Program-made: the position numbers and the translations under genes | Part shown: in pieces, positions 19,994 to 32,637 of the stretch | Position numbering within the stretch: position 1 is the stretch's first letter | Layout: the number at the start of each line of letters is the position of its first letter | Source: Branchiostoma floridae | Taxonomy: Eukaryota > Chordata > Leptocardii > Amphioxiformes > Branchiostomatidae | Direction of reading: 5' to 3' | Length of the DNA stretch: 64,000 nt | Assembly (NCBI RefSeq): GCF_000003815.2 | Contig: NC_049985.1 | Location: forward strand, 7,690,066-7,754,065 | The notes under the pieces: model-generated | Database searches by the model: none | What the model saw: the letters and a program-made list of their open reading frames with translations, nothing else | What the model was told of the DNA's origin: nothing

Positions 19994-22113
19994 TACGCAT
20001 GGGTAAGCCGTGCGCATGCCCGCATTTAGCCAATCAGCCAGGTAGCCAGTTGCCGCGTCATTTCATGAAGTCCGTTTTCATCGTGCTGTCAGTTGTCTAC
20101 ACGTTGTCTGTGTTTGTGCTTTGTCTGTGCCCATGTATCTAGTTCAACCTCAGAGCCAGCAGTGGCAGCCGTTTCATCACACATATTGCACAGGTACGAA
20201 CTCTGTCTTATAATGTTTATGGATTATTTTCAGATCACCTGTTGTCCATCCAACACTACCTTTATTATCATTTACGGTTTTAAAAGATCATTTTTGATTG
20301 ATGTGGGAGCCAAATGCAGCGCAAAGGTACAAGGTGCAAACCCTTTATTCACGTGGCAGAGAAACTGAAATTTAGACGGGGAAAGTTGCGCTCATCAAAG
20401 TATATTGCTACGCAAAAAACATGAATTACAAATGTTTAGATACTTATACATGATGATAGATGCGGATATTTTTCTCGTTCATCTCTGTCTTTGTAGTTGC
20501 AGAAGACCTTACGGAAGCCAATTATGTAACTGAATTGGTGATTCATACGGGTTCAACATACGTTCAAACATTTATCTTGGGATATTTTCATGACCTAAGC
20601 ATACTGTAAATGAAGGATAGCTGCACGTTCTGAAGTTATATTTTCATGTACATGTATTTGTAAATCACCTTACTTCATAGATAGACTAGAGAAATTGCTT
20701 TTTTCAGGTTGCACAGGCACATTCACGAAGGATTGAGTAGCAAAACTGGTAATAATGTGAGGAAGAGACGAGCTCATTCTACCATATGTAATGCACTCAG
20801 CACACAATAAGTAGGCGGCCTTTTCAGAGCCGGCTAGCCCACAAGAAAATAACAGCTATTAGAAAAACAGGTTTGGTAGGTGGTACAACCAGTCAGCAAC
20901 ATTTGACATTTATAATTGCTGTCCGAAGATGAAGTAGATCTACGTGTCTGTACAATTATACATTTAGCTCAGTACTTCTAAACTAGGCAAAAAAAGTTTG
21001 GAATATTAACTTCCGTTCATTATATTTCCGTTGTACATGCATCAATTTCAGCGTCTGGCACGACGCGTCACAACAACTTAGTCGTGACAACCTTTTTTGT
21101 ACGCAATAACTCTTAGACCACCCAGAAAGTCAAAATGTACTGAAAGTAGAAAATGTGGACTGTCTAATCATTTAAAAGCTTGCGTATTTTTGCCTTTCTA
21201 TGATATCCGACTTCTTATGATTGTAAAAGTTGATGGAACGAGCACCAGGCCAGGTACGCAATGTGTTCGCGATTCATATACGGCGGTACGCTGATCTCGC
21301 GGTTCGAGCAACGCAAACATAGCGTATGTGCAGCGCAAATACAGAATGGACGTGATAGTGACACGATGCCAACATATTGCACAAATAATTAATAAGTATC
21401 GCTCCTGCTGCTATCTGCTATCATTGTACTTATTAGTAACGTATGACAAACTCACATTCATTGTATAGCGTATAAATTTACAAATATCGTACTGGTGAAC
21501 ACACAGGATGAAATCTAGATTTGGCATGAATATAATTGCTGACCCACATTACTGGCGGCTCATGATGACAAAAGTTTGAGAATCATTCTATAGAATCTAC
21601 TAGTAATCGAAAAAGTGGGAGGCCATGTTTTCCATCAGTGAAAAATTAGTTTTTAAATACGCCTCGCATTCGTCGGAAATGCGCTAAGCATGCGACCAGC
21701 ATAAGCCATGTGCGTCCGGATTACGTTCGGAACGCGCCATGCTAGCCACGTGATCGCAGCAAGAAAAACTTCAACGTCGGCTATAGTCCTCTTACGTCGG
21801 AAAGGTAGTTTCGCCGCCCAAAAAAATGAAGAAGACTGCCCAAGTTATTAGCCCATGTTAAGAATCGTGAATCAGCCCCCCCCCTCCCGAAAGACTTGAT
21901 GATCTTTGAAAGTCGCTAGCCAAAATCAGTTTATCACGATTAGCAACAGTCAACACTCTTTACGGCGATTGATAGTAATAATCCATTGTTTTCTGTTTCA
22001 GGTAACCCCCTGTAAAGGATGATATACTATCACTATAAATCATCAATATAACTGTTACCGTTTGCCGATCGTGCTATAACCGATTCGCGTCACCGTAAAG
22101 GCTTCTGACAAGC

Positions 22114-22425
22114 ATGGAGACTGGGAAAAGGGCAGTCAAGACTACTCATGTACCAAGCACCTTTCTGACAAAGACGGGAACAGTACTCATAGTATTGATT
22201 CTATCTGCGCTTTGTACGTACCTAGCGTATAATCGATACAAAGCGAAAGATTCGGACTTCTTACTTCGTCCAGTTGCCCCCAAAATGAAAAGAAAAGTTC
22301 AAGATCTGCACCACGGAGTGAAGCATGCGTCCATCATCCAGCGTTCAGCACTACCCAGGAGCAATCACTTTATTTCTGACATCTCTGACAACCTTCGTCA
22401 CAATTCTATTCCGTCTGGAACGAAG
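22114..22425 (+). CDS. Alpha-1,3-fucosyltransferase-like (GT10), N-terminal part
   Basis: ATG at 22114 opens 104 residues up to an N gap. A short basic cytosolic segment is followed by a signal anchor (GTVLIVLILSALCTYLAY, residues about 27-44) and a basic stem. This is the type II membrane layout of Golgi glycosyltransferases. It is tied to the fucosyltransferase only by position and strand, because the gap removes the first part of the catalytic domain. Confidence 0.7.
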
Positions 22426-22525
22426 NNNNNNNNNNNNNNNNNNNNNNNNNNNNNNNNNNNNNNNNNNNNNNNNNNNNNNNNNNNNNNNNNNNNNNNNNNN
22501 NNNNNNNNNNNNNNNNNNNNNNNNN
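22426..22525. other. Assembly gap (100 N)
   Basis: Exactly 100 unresolved bases, the usual placeholder for a gap of unknown size. It falls inside the fucosyltransferase gene, so the missing sequence may be much longer than 100 bp. Confidence 0.98.
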
Positions 22526-22526
22526 G

Positions 22527-23134
22527 CTAGTCATATGGTATGTGAGTAATTGGTCCAAGCACCTGTCTGGGTTTGCCTATGCCAGTGAGCTCATGAAGTA
22601 CATCCAAGTGGACGTGTTGGTGGGTGTGGAAAAGGACTACTGTGGGGGGAGAGAGAAGGATTGTTTACAAACCATTTGCGCCAGTACAAATTCTACTTAG
22701 CGTTTGAAAACTTCAAATGCATAGAGTACATAACAGAGAAGTTCTGGCACAATGGTCTCAAACACGATGCCGTACCGGTTGTTTTAGGTGCACCTCGGAG
22801 CGACTATGAGAGATTTGCTCCATCTAACTCTTTCATTCACGTAGATGATTTCAAGTCCCCTCGAGCCTTGGCAAACTACTTGATGTATCTGAGCAGACAT
22901 AATGACAAGTATATGCAGTATTTTGCTTGGAAAACCAACCCTCCGAAGAACCTCCCACCCTATAAAGGGGACTGGTGTGAATTGTGTAAGAAGCTTGTAC
23001 ATGTGAGTCCCAGTGAGAGAAAGGTCTACAATGACATTGACAAGTGGTGGAGGGGTGAAAACTATGAGTTCTGTGAACCCCTGGTCATGTTAGACGGGAT
23101 AAGAAGCAAAGAGCTTGCAGTACATTATCCCTGA
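22527..23134 (+). CDS. Alpha-1,3-fucosyltransferase-like (GT10), catalytic C-terminal part with frame break
   Basis: Transfers fucose from GDP-fucose to glycans in the Golgi. The first frame after the gap gives WYVSNWSKH, ELMKYIQVDV and DYCGG; one base is then missing, and the next frame continues HLRQYKFYLAFENFKC and EYITEKFWHN, VPVVLGAPRSDYERFAP and NSFIHVDDFKSPRALANYL, the donor-binding core of family GT10, ending LAVHYP-stop. The break lies between about 22641 and 22672, next to a run of six G. A homopolymer sequencing error is the simplest cause; a pseudogene is the alternative. No intron is visible in this part. Confidence 0.88.
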
Positions 23135-23427
23135 TTGTAATTTGCTAGCCTGGCCATGGTATTCCTCTTCTGTCTTCCCTGTAAATACTACTTGCGGATA
23201 GGACAGAATACGGCTGGATACCAGGCCAGTAATTTCTTCCATGAAAAAGGAAGGGATCGTTTTTAATCTGCATTTTTGGGCGTCTGTGTCCGGGAAAACT
23301 CTCCAGGAGCGCTGGATGGATTGTTATATTTGGTATGTGGTTAGATGTTGTGAACCTGGCGGTGATGGCTGATTTTGGGTCTCCTCAGCAGAACTTGGTT
23401 CGGTCCTGGACATGTTGTGGTATTGAC

Positions 23428-23612
23428 TAGTCTCCAAGCAGATCCTACGGTAGGATAGTAGGTAATATAGTATCAAAAGCTGGCAGAGTGAAGCCGGCCT
23501 AGGTGTACATGTGTGTATGCTCCGGTGCCCGTCTGAGATCTTTTGGCCAGCTTCAGTCCTTTGCCAGCTTTGAAACTATCTTATTTCACCGTAGGATCTG
23601 CTTGAAGATTTG
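23428..23612. mobile_element. Fold-back element (MITE)
   Basis: TCTCCAAGCAGATCCTACGGT...ATAGTATCAAAAGCTGGCA is inverted as TGCCAGCTTTGAAACTATC...ACCGTAGGATCTGCTTGAAGA. A solo half of the same end (GTAGGATCTGCTTGGAGA) occurs at about 40068-40086 in a PDS5 intron. Confidence 0.8.
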
Positions 23613-24452
23613 TGTTGATTTCTATGGGTAGAAGATGCATTCAAGTGTTGACATGAGGGGTATTGGTGTAGGTATGGATCCCTAGCAGTTTGATGCGGAA
23701 TTGCCGGGCTTTTTTGTCTACCCCCTAGAACTTAGTAGAATGTCAACGATATGCTGCGAAAGATAATATGGAAAGTATTGTCTTGAGTGGGGATGCACGG
23801 ATGCTACAAATGGTCAATGTGACTAACCTGATAGGGATCCATACAGGCTCTACAGCTATAAGCATTAAAAGCATACACCACTTCAACCTCATCAAACAAA
23901 ACTAAAAGATTTACACATACATATGTGTACTTGTCTTTTGCAAAAAAATGCTTAAAATGTTTTAAAAAAACCTGTAAATATTTCAAGGTGTGAGGTCTCA
24001 AACCTCGTTTCTCATGACGTTATGTACAATTATTTAAGTGAGAAAAATTACTTTTTCAGTGCATGTACAATGGTGACGGCTTTCTAACAAATATGTAATA
24101 TAAATTTTAGCATATAGCGATCACAAATAGATGTCAATGAATAGAACAGAATATGCTTGTCTGTTGCAACTGTGAGGAAATTGACTGTTTTATTATAGCT
24201 AATTCTGGTTATTATGTCAAAGTTGCTATTATAATGTATAGGTTTGCCATTTACCTATAACACCTTTTGATGTGGCATTAGTATGGCACCTGGTGGAATT
24301 ATGAGAGTTGATGTTACAAAAGTTCTGCAAATCTTCCTCTCCAACCCTTGAATGGGAACTGGTAGCACAAAGGGCAGTAGGTTGGACGGAGATTGCTGCT
24401 TTAGAAATGGAGCTCCTCTGTATACATAGTGTTAACTTATGTTTCTTTCATA

Positions 24453-24458
24453 AATAAA
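24453..24458 (+). terminator. Candidate poly(A) signal for FUT
   Basis: AATAAA in TTTCTTTCATAAATAAACTTTT, about 1.3 kb after the FUT stop. It is assigned by motif and position only. Confidence 0.35.
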
Positions 24459-24649
24459 CTTTTTTGGCTTGAATGCCTGTGATTTTGATCTGTTGATTTT
24501 CAGTGATGTTTTAGTGACATACACATATATAATCGGCACTAAAAACCACGTTTGTGGCATTTTTGTTGGTCAAGTTAAGACCATATGAATTGTTGTTGCA
24601 TATATAGCAAATCCAGAATAACATATGACAGTCCTGACAAAAAAAATGA

Positions 24650-24795
24650 ACGGTTCTTGGTGGAAGTCAATGTGCAGATATTGGCACACCAAATCCGTGT
24701 TTTTGTCACACAATTAGACAGAAAAGCCGTCGAGGCTTGGCGGGCGTCACTCCACCGCAAGTCGTGTAAAGTGCCTTTCCCAAGACAGCCCTGAC
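24650..24795. repeat. SINE-like dispersed repeat (copy 2)
   Basis: It shares ATGTGCAGATATTGGCACAC, GTCACTCCACCGCA and GTAAAGTGCCTTTCCCAAG with 12585-12740 in an ATP7 intron. It lacks the tRNA-like tail of that copy. Confidence 0.55.
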
Positions 24796-24999
24796 AAGCA
24801 ACTAATAAATATCACTGTAGCGACAGCTGGCAAAGTAGCTGCAGACATTACCCTGTCTGCCAGAGGTCTACACTGTCACTTTCTCTCTTGTTGCCAGCAC
24901 TTAGCCCATGAGAAGCATGTGAATTGAGTTATCATATACACAAATGTATTACTGTAGCCAGAAGTGACATCAAAAAGCCATAGATGGCATCAAACATTC

Positions 25000-25125
25000 A
25001 TGTGGCTAGGCCAGCAGACTCAAGAGCCATGGGTCACAGGCTTGACTCCTGGCAAGATCTTGTGTACTTGGGAATGCCACTTAACACATCTTTCCCTGGG
25101 TGTAAAAATGGGTTGTACCACATAA
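25000..25125. repeat. tRNA-derived SINE-like fragment
   Basis: GGTCACAGGCTTGACTCCTGG resembles a tRNA B box, followed by CTTGTGTACTTGGGAATGCC, CTTAACACATCTTTCC and GGGTGTAAAAATGGGT. This order is typical of tRNA-derived SINE bodies in marine invertebrates. The family is not identified. Confidence 0.5.
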
Positions 25126-25319
25126 CTTCTGTTTGGGAGGTAAAAAGCAATAGAAGGAGAGTAGGGGTGGGTACCGGTACAGAAAATTCAGGTCCGGTTC
25201 AGGTCCAGAGGATCAGGTCCAGGTCCAGACCTGATTGTCATTGAGGCCTCAAAAAGGCTGTATGGATAAAACTGCCATCAAACAGCAAAAACTCTGAAAA
25301 CCTTTGAATTAGTGAAGTA

Positions 25320-27639
25320 ACTTTATTCCTGTGAGGTACTGTAAAGAACAATGGAACAGTAAGACTTGCTGAAACACAAACTGTTCAAGTGGATTACATA
25401 TGTGCTCTACACAGTGCAGTTAGATGGGACCACTTCCACATCAAGGGCAAAGATACCGAATTTTTCTATAAAACACTTTGTTGGATTCAGGGGTATCTCT
25501 AACCTGTACACAATGAAAAGGACTTGCTATTAAGAGAAAGCCTGTAGCGAATGCTTCATGCCAAACAATTCAGTTGGTATGTTTGAAAACTTGGATCAAA
25601 CTCACATCACAAGTGACCAACAACTATCAAACTTTTGAGCTTCGGAACTAAACCAAAGCTTGGAATTCTTTTACAAAGAGCTGATTTAGTACAAACTCAT
25701 GATGTTGAAGTGTTCTTCCCAAGATGATTGCATTGTCTGATTGTAAACGGTACAAACTTGATGTACAAAACTTACAGCACTTGCTTGTACACAGACTACC
25801 AAACAATTTAAAAAAAATCAATCTTAAATGACAATAACATCTGCATAGGGATTGGGCACCCACACGTGATTTCTCCTTTCCTTTTTAGTAAATACCATCT
25901 GTTGATGAGTTATATGCAAGGTTGAATTCAAAAAAATTGAAGTAATTGGACTCTTCTGAATGACCCTGTGAAAAATAAAGAGCTACATGCAGTGTTCTGA
26001 ATGACTCTGTACAAAATAAAGAGCTACAATAATAAAAACAAGAGATGTTTGCTGACCTCAACTTCAGGTGCAAACATCTTGTTACAGTATCACTTCTCTA
26101 ACTGCACATTGTAACATATGAAGTGCTTAATGTACTTTTTTTTGCATCAAAACATGGAAAGCTTTGCATTAATGACAAAACACAACTCACAATGTTCAGT
26201 CAAGTGTAGAGGAACACCTATGCAAAGATTTTTGTGATGGTGTAAAAAAAATTTATGACTAAGAAACAGCCCCTACAATCAGTAGTTCTGCTGAACATAA
26301 TCAAACTACCACCATCCTACCCTTCCCATAATTGTAACTATTACCTTTACAGTTACCTAGCACTGCGTCTACAAAAATAGCTGATATTGCTTCTACAATG
26401 TGGTAATAATCCTTCTATGTTATGAAATGGCATGTCTGGCATTGAGACACACCAAAAGAAGCAAAAGCAGTTTTGTCTCCATTAGGGCATTGATGATTCG
26501 ATTATACATTTTTTGTATATTTATATGGATGACATCCGCACCTATAAAGTTCCGTTTCCCCCCAAAAAAGTTTTGGACCATTCTGTAAATCATACACAGC
26601 AGCTGCAACATTAGAGACTTTATGCCACAATTTCGCACATAAAAATACTGGGAAATGAATACTGATGTCAAAGTATTCAAAAAATCTATTTCAAAGTTAA
26701 AGAAAAAGAAGCGAAAGAACAAAAATGAAGAATCTATTGTTCGGTAAACTGTACTGTGTGTTTAGCCATTAGTGAAATCTTCCTGACCACTTAGATTTCA
26801 TAAAGAAGGTTACTATTTTGGCCAAACCATATTTCATTCTCAATTATCATCTGCAGTTCCCAGAAGATGTCATCCATATAATCAAATCAACATGGCCTCA
26901 TGCATCAAGTATTGAGTGAACATGTGACAAATTTATCCCTCCTGCAATTACAAACTAACAAAGACTAGACAAAAGGCTTGAAACAACTTTACCATAACAA
27001 AATTAGAGCTAGTTACTCATTTCTCAATTACATGGAACATTTCTGATTACTGAATATCTCAGTACTGTACATCAGTTGCAATTTGTAAGGTGCGAATCCA
27101 TGTATAATACTTGTACGTTCAACAACGTCTAGGCTACCTATGTACAGTCAAATATTCTTGGGTAGTCAGATACATGTACACATTGTTTTGTTGTTCTTCA
27201 CTGTAAGGTAGGAAAACAGTCCGTGACTGGTATTGCCTCAATGCATCTTCTCACAGACCTGGAAATGTTTGTTGGGGTCTAGAAATATGTTGCTGTGTGA
27301 TCTTGTGTAGCCTACACCTAATGCTAGTTCACCTTTATTCACAGGGTAACCTATGTCCGTTGTTTTTCAAAACAGCTTATGTAGGCACATCAAGCCGACG
27401 GGTGGTAGTTTTAGACTGCAATATACTGAAAATATTCCAATTTGAAACCAACGTCCGTCGACGTGATATCTCCAAATACCCTATGTTTAAAAATAACGGA
27501 TATAGGTTACCCAACGGATAAAGGTGAACAAGCGTTACACCACTCGTTCGGACTGACTAGCTAAGGAACCTTGTCTAGCTATTTGGACCATGCTTCTGTA
27601 GAGCTCTGTAACACAAGAGGATGGGGTAGCCAGCACGAA
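25320..27639 (-). other. Probable PDS5 3' UTR and flank
   Basis: AT-rich, with no coding frame, lying immediately 3' of the PDS5 stop on the minus strand. It contains a fold-back element (27326-27529), a 41-bp tandem duplication (about 25951-26028, TTCTGAATGAC-CTGT-...AATAAAGAGCTAC twice) and a minus-strand AATAAA at 25322-25327. Its extent as a UTR is inference. Confidence 0.4.
27326..27529. mobile_element. Fold-back element (MITE)
   Basis: GTTCACCTTTATTCACAGGG... and TAACCTATGTCCGTTGTTTTT at the left are inverted as AAAAATAACGGATATAGGTTA and ...CCAACGGATAAAGGTGAAC at the right. The element is about 204 bp and non-coding, and lies 110 bp downstream of the PDS5 stop. Confidence 0.85.
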
Positions 27640-30600
27640 TCATCGTCTCCTTTTGGGTCTTGCCCTTTTCACCTGCAAAATAGGAGAGATTCTTTTGTCC
27701 ATGTTGTGATCAATCTGTATAACATGGCATATTTCCAGTATTTTTTGCAGTGAAACCACCACAAACCTACCGCCTACTACTTGTATCAACAGCAAACTTA
27801 TAACCACAGCAAACACTACATTTTCTTCTTACCGCCAGATTAAATCTAAAAAAAAAAACAACAGTTAGGAGTCAAGTAAATTTGCCAATTAAAAAGGTCA
27901 CAGAGAACTCCAAAGTAAGAGGTATTTTTTGAAGTCTTAAGTGGCCTGGAATCATAGCTACATGTACAGTCTGGTTTTCTGGTTACTTCTGCCCAGGATA
28001 GTTGATTTGACAATTGCCTGAGTTCTAATATTTAGGTGAAATATTGGTGAGAACTCTGAATTACTTTGATTGCTTGCAATTTACAGGTCCATCTGTAATG
28101 GCAACAGGGTTATATCAATTCAAAGTAAAGGGTTCTACAATACTTACATTGAGAGAGTCCCCACCACTGGAATTTTCGTTGCCCAGTTTTTTCAAGGCTT
28201 CCTTTGCGGCCCTGCCTGGTTTCCCCGTGGCAGGAGAGGGCACCTCCGGGGTGCTGGGGTTTTCTGGAGACTCGCCGTCGCTCAGGAGGTCACCGTTCGA
28301 GGCTGCCAGGGGCGGGGCTCTTCTAACGTTTCGTCTGTCAGGTAATGCAACATTGTATTATGTATAATGTATTGTAAATTAGAGGCACTTGTAAATAGTT
28401 GTTTGCTTTTACCTGTAGTGTATGAAACTGTGAACCTCGCAATTAAGCCATGTTGGCTGCGATGAGTTTCAGTTAAATAAACCATTACCATTGTTCAAAA
28501 AAGGCACTATACAAAAGAAACTCCAATATCCTGGGACACTATACCATTACACTATTGTAGTAAAACAATGTTTCTTCATAATTGAAAGTGGTTAAAATCT
28601 AAATGTAGAAATCTAAAAGCACACATATGTGTAGAAGTTTCTCTTAAAACATGCGCATACAAATATAGCTAGGAGTGCCAGTCATTTTGAAACAGTTATC
28701 TTACACAACCCAAAACAGGGATGCTTAGTTTTGGTGCAGTTTAAAGCATGTTCATGTCACATTTTTTGCCAGAACAAATGTAAAGTAATGGATGCCACAA
28801 CTTAACCCCCCCCCCCCCAGAAACTGTTTTCTGCACTTCATTTTGGGGTCAAAATTTAATGAAATGAAACTATAACTATTTCCTTTGGCAAAAAACAACA
28901 GAACAGCATAGGGACCCAAATCACAACATAGGAGGTAAAAATCACTGCATAGGGGGTACAAATCACAGCATAGGGGGTACAAATCACAGCCGAGGAGGTA
29001 CAAATCACAGCATAGGAACCCCCTATGCATAACTGCACTGGCAAGAACCCTGCCAGTGATATTCAAATGATAGCCAATCTAGACACCAACTACAATGTTG
29101 TATAGGATTCCCAGCTTACACATTCTTCTTGACTGGAGCTACTTCCTTTTTTGGGGGTGCCTTCCGGGGAGAGGCACCTTTCCTGGAACCAGAGGGCGCG
29201 GGCGGGGCAGCTCCACGACTTCTGCTGGTGCCTGATTGGCTGGCTTTCCTGGGGGATGTGCGTGTGGTTGGCTGCTTCCTGGGGGACGTTCTGGTGGCGA
29301 CTGGGGTCACGTTTTCATTGGATTTCCTCCGTTCCGCAGCAGCAGACCTGGACCAAGTTGGAACAACAAGTCTTGAGTGTTATGCACAGGAAAAACAGCA
29401 AATACTTTTGGCAGAAATTCACAAATGGCCAGCTATTCTACCTTTTATTTTGTTAAACAAAAGCACAGAGGCACCTGACCGTCTGCCACCAAACAGCCTT
29501 ATCTATGTGCAAGCATGTCTAACCCTTGTAAGACAGGGAACAACAAAGGAACCAGCAAATGCTTTGGCAGAAATTACATTTGGCCAGCTATTTTCTCTCG
29601 TGAACAGGAAGCACAACATGTATTTGCAAGCATGTCTAGGCAAGCATGATCAACAGACCATAAACCGTATAGTGAATGTGGTCCTACTCGACAATAGGGA
29701 CACACAAATGGGATGTGGTAAAACCTGACCTGTTTGCTGGTGCCTTGCGAGGCTTCTTGGATGGACCCGACTCTTCTGTGTCACTCCCACTGTCCTCCTC
29801 CTCCTCCTCCTCCTGTCTGTCTGCCTCTGCCCTGAGTCTGGAATTACCAACATGCCTCAGTCACAAAAGCACAACAGTTTAGTTCAGTTTCAGTTCAGTT
29901 TATTCATTTAACCAGGCCTACTGGTGTTTTTCAATGCCTCCTGGGGGGCCGGGGAGACCCCAACATAAAAAAAAAAACTGAATTAGAACAACTGATCAAA
30001 ATGAAATCAAAGGTCAACTTAAATAGCTAAATGTTCGTTCGTAAGTTGTCAACTATTTACAATACAAACAACTCAAGATAACTTGAAATGATAATAATAA
30101 TAATAATAACACGTTCAGGCAGTGGATCAACTTAAAATCAAAGTAACGAAAAGTGGAATTTGCAACAACAGACTTAGATAGACATTCTGAAGTTAACAAT
30201 GCAATGTGGAAACATGACAAAACTTTTCTGTGAATTTTCGGACAACTTAGACTCAGGGCTGTCTCCAGGTTTAAATATTTTTCCATCCCACTCATTGTTT
30301 TGGAGCCCATGTTGTTGATTTTCCTTGTTAAATGTGACATTTTAAGCCCATGAAAATAGATTTTCAACAGTTTCATGTCATGAAGTTCAAATTTTTGGGA
30401 CGGATAGGGTAAAATTCTTTCTGTCCCAACAAGCAAACTTCCATACTGGGATGGACGGAGGAGTGGGGATTTGGAGACAGCCCTGGTTGGACTTCAATGT
30501 GAAATACATCTCCAAACTCCCACACCTTGTTTTAGCTGCTGGCTTGGCTGCCGTTCTCGGTCTCTTTGCAGGACTTTCCTCCTCCTCAGTTGGCTCCACA

Positions 30601-32637
30601 GTCCTCTTCCGCTGCGTCCCCTTCTTGGGGGCCTCGTTTTTGTTCCCCTGCGCCCTTCGACCTCTCGTTCTCTCCTGTCCTTCAGCAGTCTCCGACGATC
30701 TCTTGGTCGTCTCTGCTGCTTCTTTTGCTGCTCTCTGCTGCTTGGTGGGACCGTTCCTCTTGCCTGGTCCCTCTGATGTCACCTTCGGGCCGGCTCTGGG
30801 CAGGGGGCTGTCCTTGTCTATCAATGCTGCCACACCTGTCTTTTTCTGGGAAACACAGTAACAAAAACAACTGTTTACCACGCTATGGTTTAAAACCTAT
30901 AGCAGCAGAGTGAAGTAGTAGAACATTATTGCCTTGAGAAAGGTGACAGTCATCAAAGTTTGCTGTTTGGTTCTGAGTAAAGAGTTTTGTTATTCAGTCA
31001 TTCAGAAACATGATGAAATCATTCATGGCCATGGTTTGAAGTTATTAAATGACTTTCCTCTGCCAACATAAATACATGCTCCATACCAAAAAAACAATGT
31101 TCAACGATAAATTTTGGGTCTTTTACGGGTTTAATTTTCTCGCACTAAAAAATCTTAAGATCTTAACAAAAAAAAATTGCAAAGACAGATTTCAACATTG
31201 CTTGCACTATCTGGAAATCTAGACGAAGGGTCTTTTATGTGTTCAACTTCCCAACGCTAAAGTAATGTCGAGATTTAAAAAAAACAACTTGCAAAGACAG
31301 ATTTTACTATTTTTTGGCACTTTCTGGAAATCTAGAGGAAGCCTCACCTTGGGTGTCCACTGGAAGTTTGTGGGTAGGTAAGACTTGGTGTTGAGTGTCT
31401 GCGTCTGTAGAACGATGGCAGGACAAAATGACAATCATCATTCAGTTTTCACAAAATCAACCAGCAAACACATGTAGCTTATTCAAGGCCAAGGAATGGT
31501 TTTCAATGGTCTACAAATAATTTAGAGGAAACTAGGAATTTAAAAGAGTTGTTTAAAGACTGGTACAGAAGAGTACTAGCTGCATATCAGGACAGATTTA
31601 ATTCATCCACTCCCCCTTCTCTTTTTGATAATTAATTGTGGTGGATTCTTTTGCATCCTTGAGGTGCAGCTCTCCTCAAAAATGGGAGATCCATTCAACA
31701 TCTTATCTGAGGGATGTCCCTAACTGAAGATTTTCACTTGAGCAAAGTGAGGAATTCGTGTATCTTTCCCAAAGGTAAAAAGTCAAAGCATATCTTTGGA
31801 CCTGAACCTAGGACCTCTAGGTTTTCAGAAAAACCTGTTACGTTACATGTCACTGCAACTTTAAACTTGACTTACCAGGTCAGGTTTAGTGAAGAGTTTG
31901 CAGGGCAGGTCGGGTGTGACGGGGTGCTCCTTCCACGTGACGTTGGTCGCCTTCAGTACCAGCAGGTTGTGTGCCAGGTCACACACAGCGTACATTTTCT
32001 GTTTGGATTAGATAGAGAACAACAAACATGACTTAAACTGTTGTTTCCAAGACAAAAATCAACCTTTTCTGGATTTTTATGAAAGACTTCCCTCATCTCT
32101 CTGGGCCAGTACACACTATACAAAAAAAAATAATTTTCACTAGCCTGAAATTCAAATGATTTCTAGCATTTTCACTTTTAGTAAGGAAACACTTTCATTT
32201 TCCAGTAAAAAAACACACACATTAATGCATGCAACAATGTCAGGTCCATACAGGAGTACATCTTTTAGCCCGTTCAGTACTTTCACATTGGGAACGGCCA
32301 ATGGACTAACTGCTTTAAGCAGCGAGAACGATAAGCCAAGCTTTAACACCACTGTACACATACTCTCACGTTACTCTTATCCAAAAATTAAAGTGAGGTG
32401 TGAAGACTATCCCAGTGCTGCCTACCCGTGTCAGGGCTCCCAGCAGCAGTGTAATCAAATACTGGATACTACTACTACTACTACTACAAAACTACTTTCT
32501 GTACCTCATTAGCATTGGTGTTGTCAGGACACTGGGCATCGCTGGTGCTTTTGATGACCTCGATCAGCTTCTTCAAGAAGATGTAGTTCTGGTTCTCACT
32601 GCGCATGATGAGGGGCTCCATGATGAACCACAGGCAC
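27640..32637 (-). CDS. PDS5: PDS5 exons 27-34: last HEAT block and basic disordered tail
   Basis: [18 protein letters not shown] and [19 protein letters not shown] match PDS5. The tail is low-complexity, rich in Lys, Ala and Glu, with two TSPRK motifs and [10 protein letters not shown], comparable to the AT-hook-like tail of PDS5B. Exon 32 ends AAT GT|GTAAGC, so its donor overlaps an in-frame TAA. Exon 33 (28334-28148) continues RNVRRAPP. The last exon (27672-27640) encodes [10 protein letters not shown]-stop, resembling the basic end of PDS5B (VRRRSAKRERR), a likely nuclear localisation signal. Confidence 0.85.

Larger units (their letters stand above)
18427..22113. other. Intergenic region between ATP7 and FUT
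   Basis: No convincing protein gene. It contains one fold-back element (19731-19993), a CCAAT motif near 20030 and a possible untranslated exon near 20090-20192, ending CACAG|GTACGA, that could belong to the FUT gene. A TTTCTGTTTCAG acceptor-like site at about 22001 precedes the FUT start codon. These exon suggestions are weak. Confidence 0.4.
23135..25319. other. Intergenic region after FUT
   Basis: No gene seen. It holds a fold-back element (23428-23612), a candidate FUT poly(A) signal (24453-24458) and two SINE-like pieces (24650-24795, 25000-25125). Confidence 0.5.

Noticed and set aside
22641-22672. Programmed -1 frameshift in the fucosyltransferase
   Set aside because: No X-XXY-YYZ slippery heptamer at the break, and the family does not use frameshifting. 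An error in the G run is simpler.
29116-29118. TAA as the PDS5 stop codon
   Set aside because: A GTAAGC donor overlaps it, and two further exons continue in the right phase to a PDS5B-like basic end. I treat the TAA as intronic.
30451-30861. Plus-strand frames of 100-136 residues rich in Ser, Leu and Cys
   Set aside because: Antisense of the Lys/Ala/Glu-rich PDS5 exon 30, which has matching splice sites and phase.
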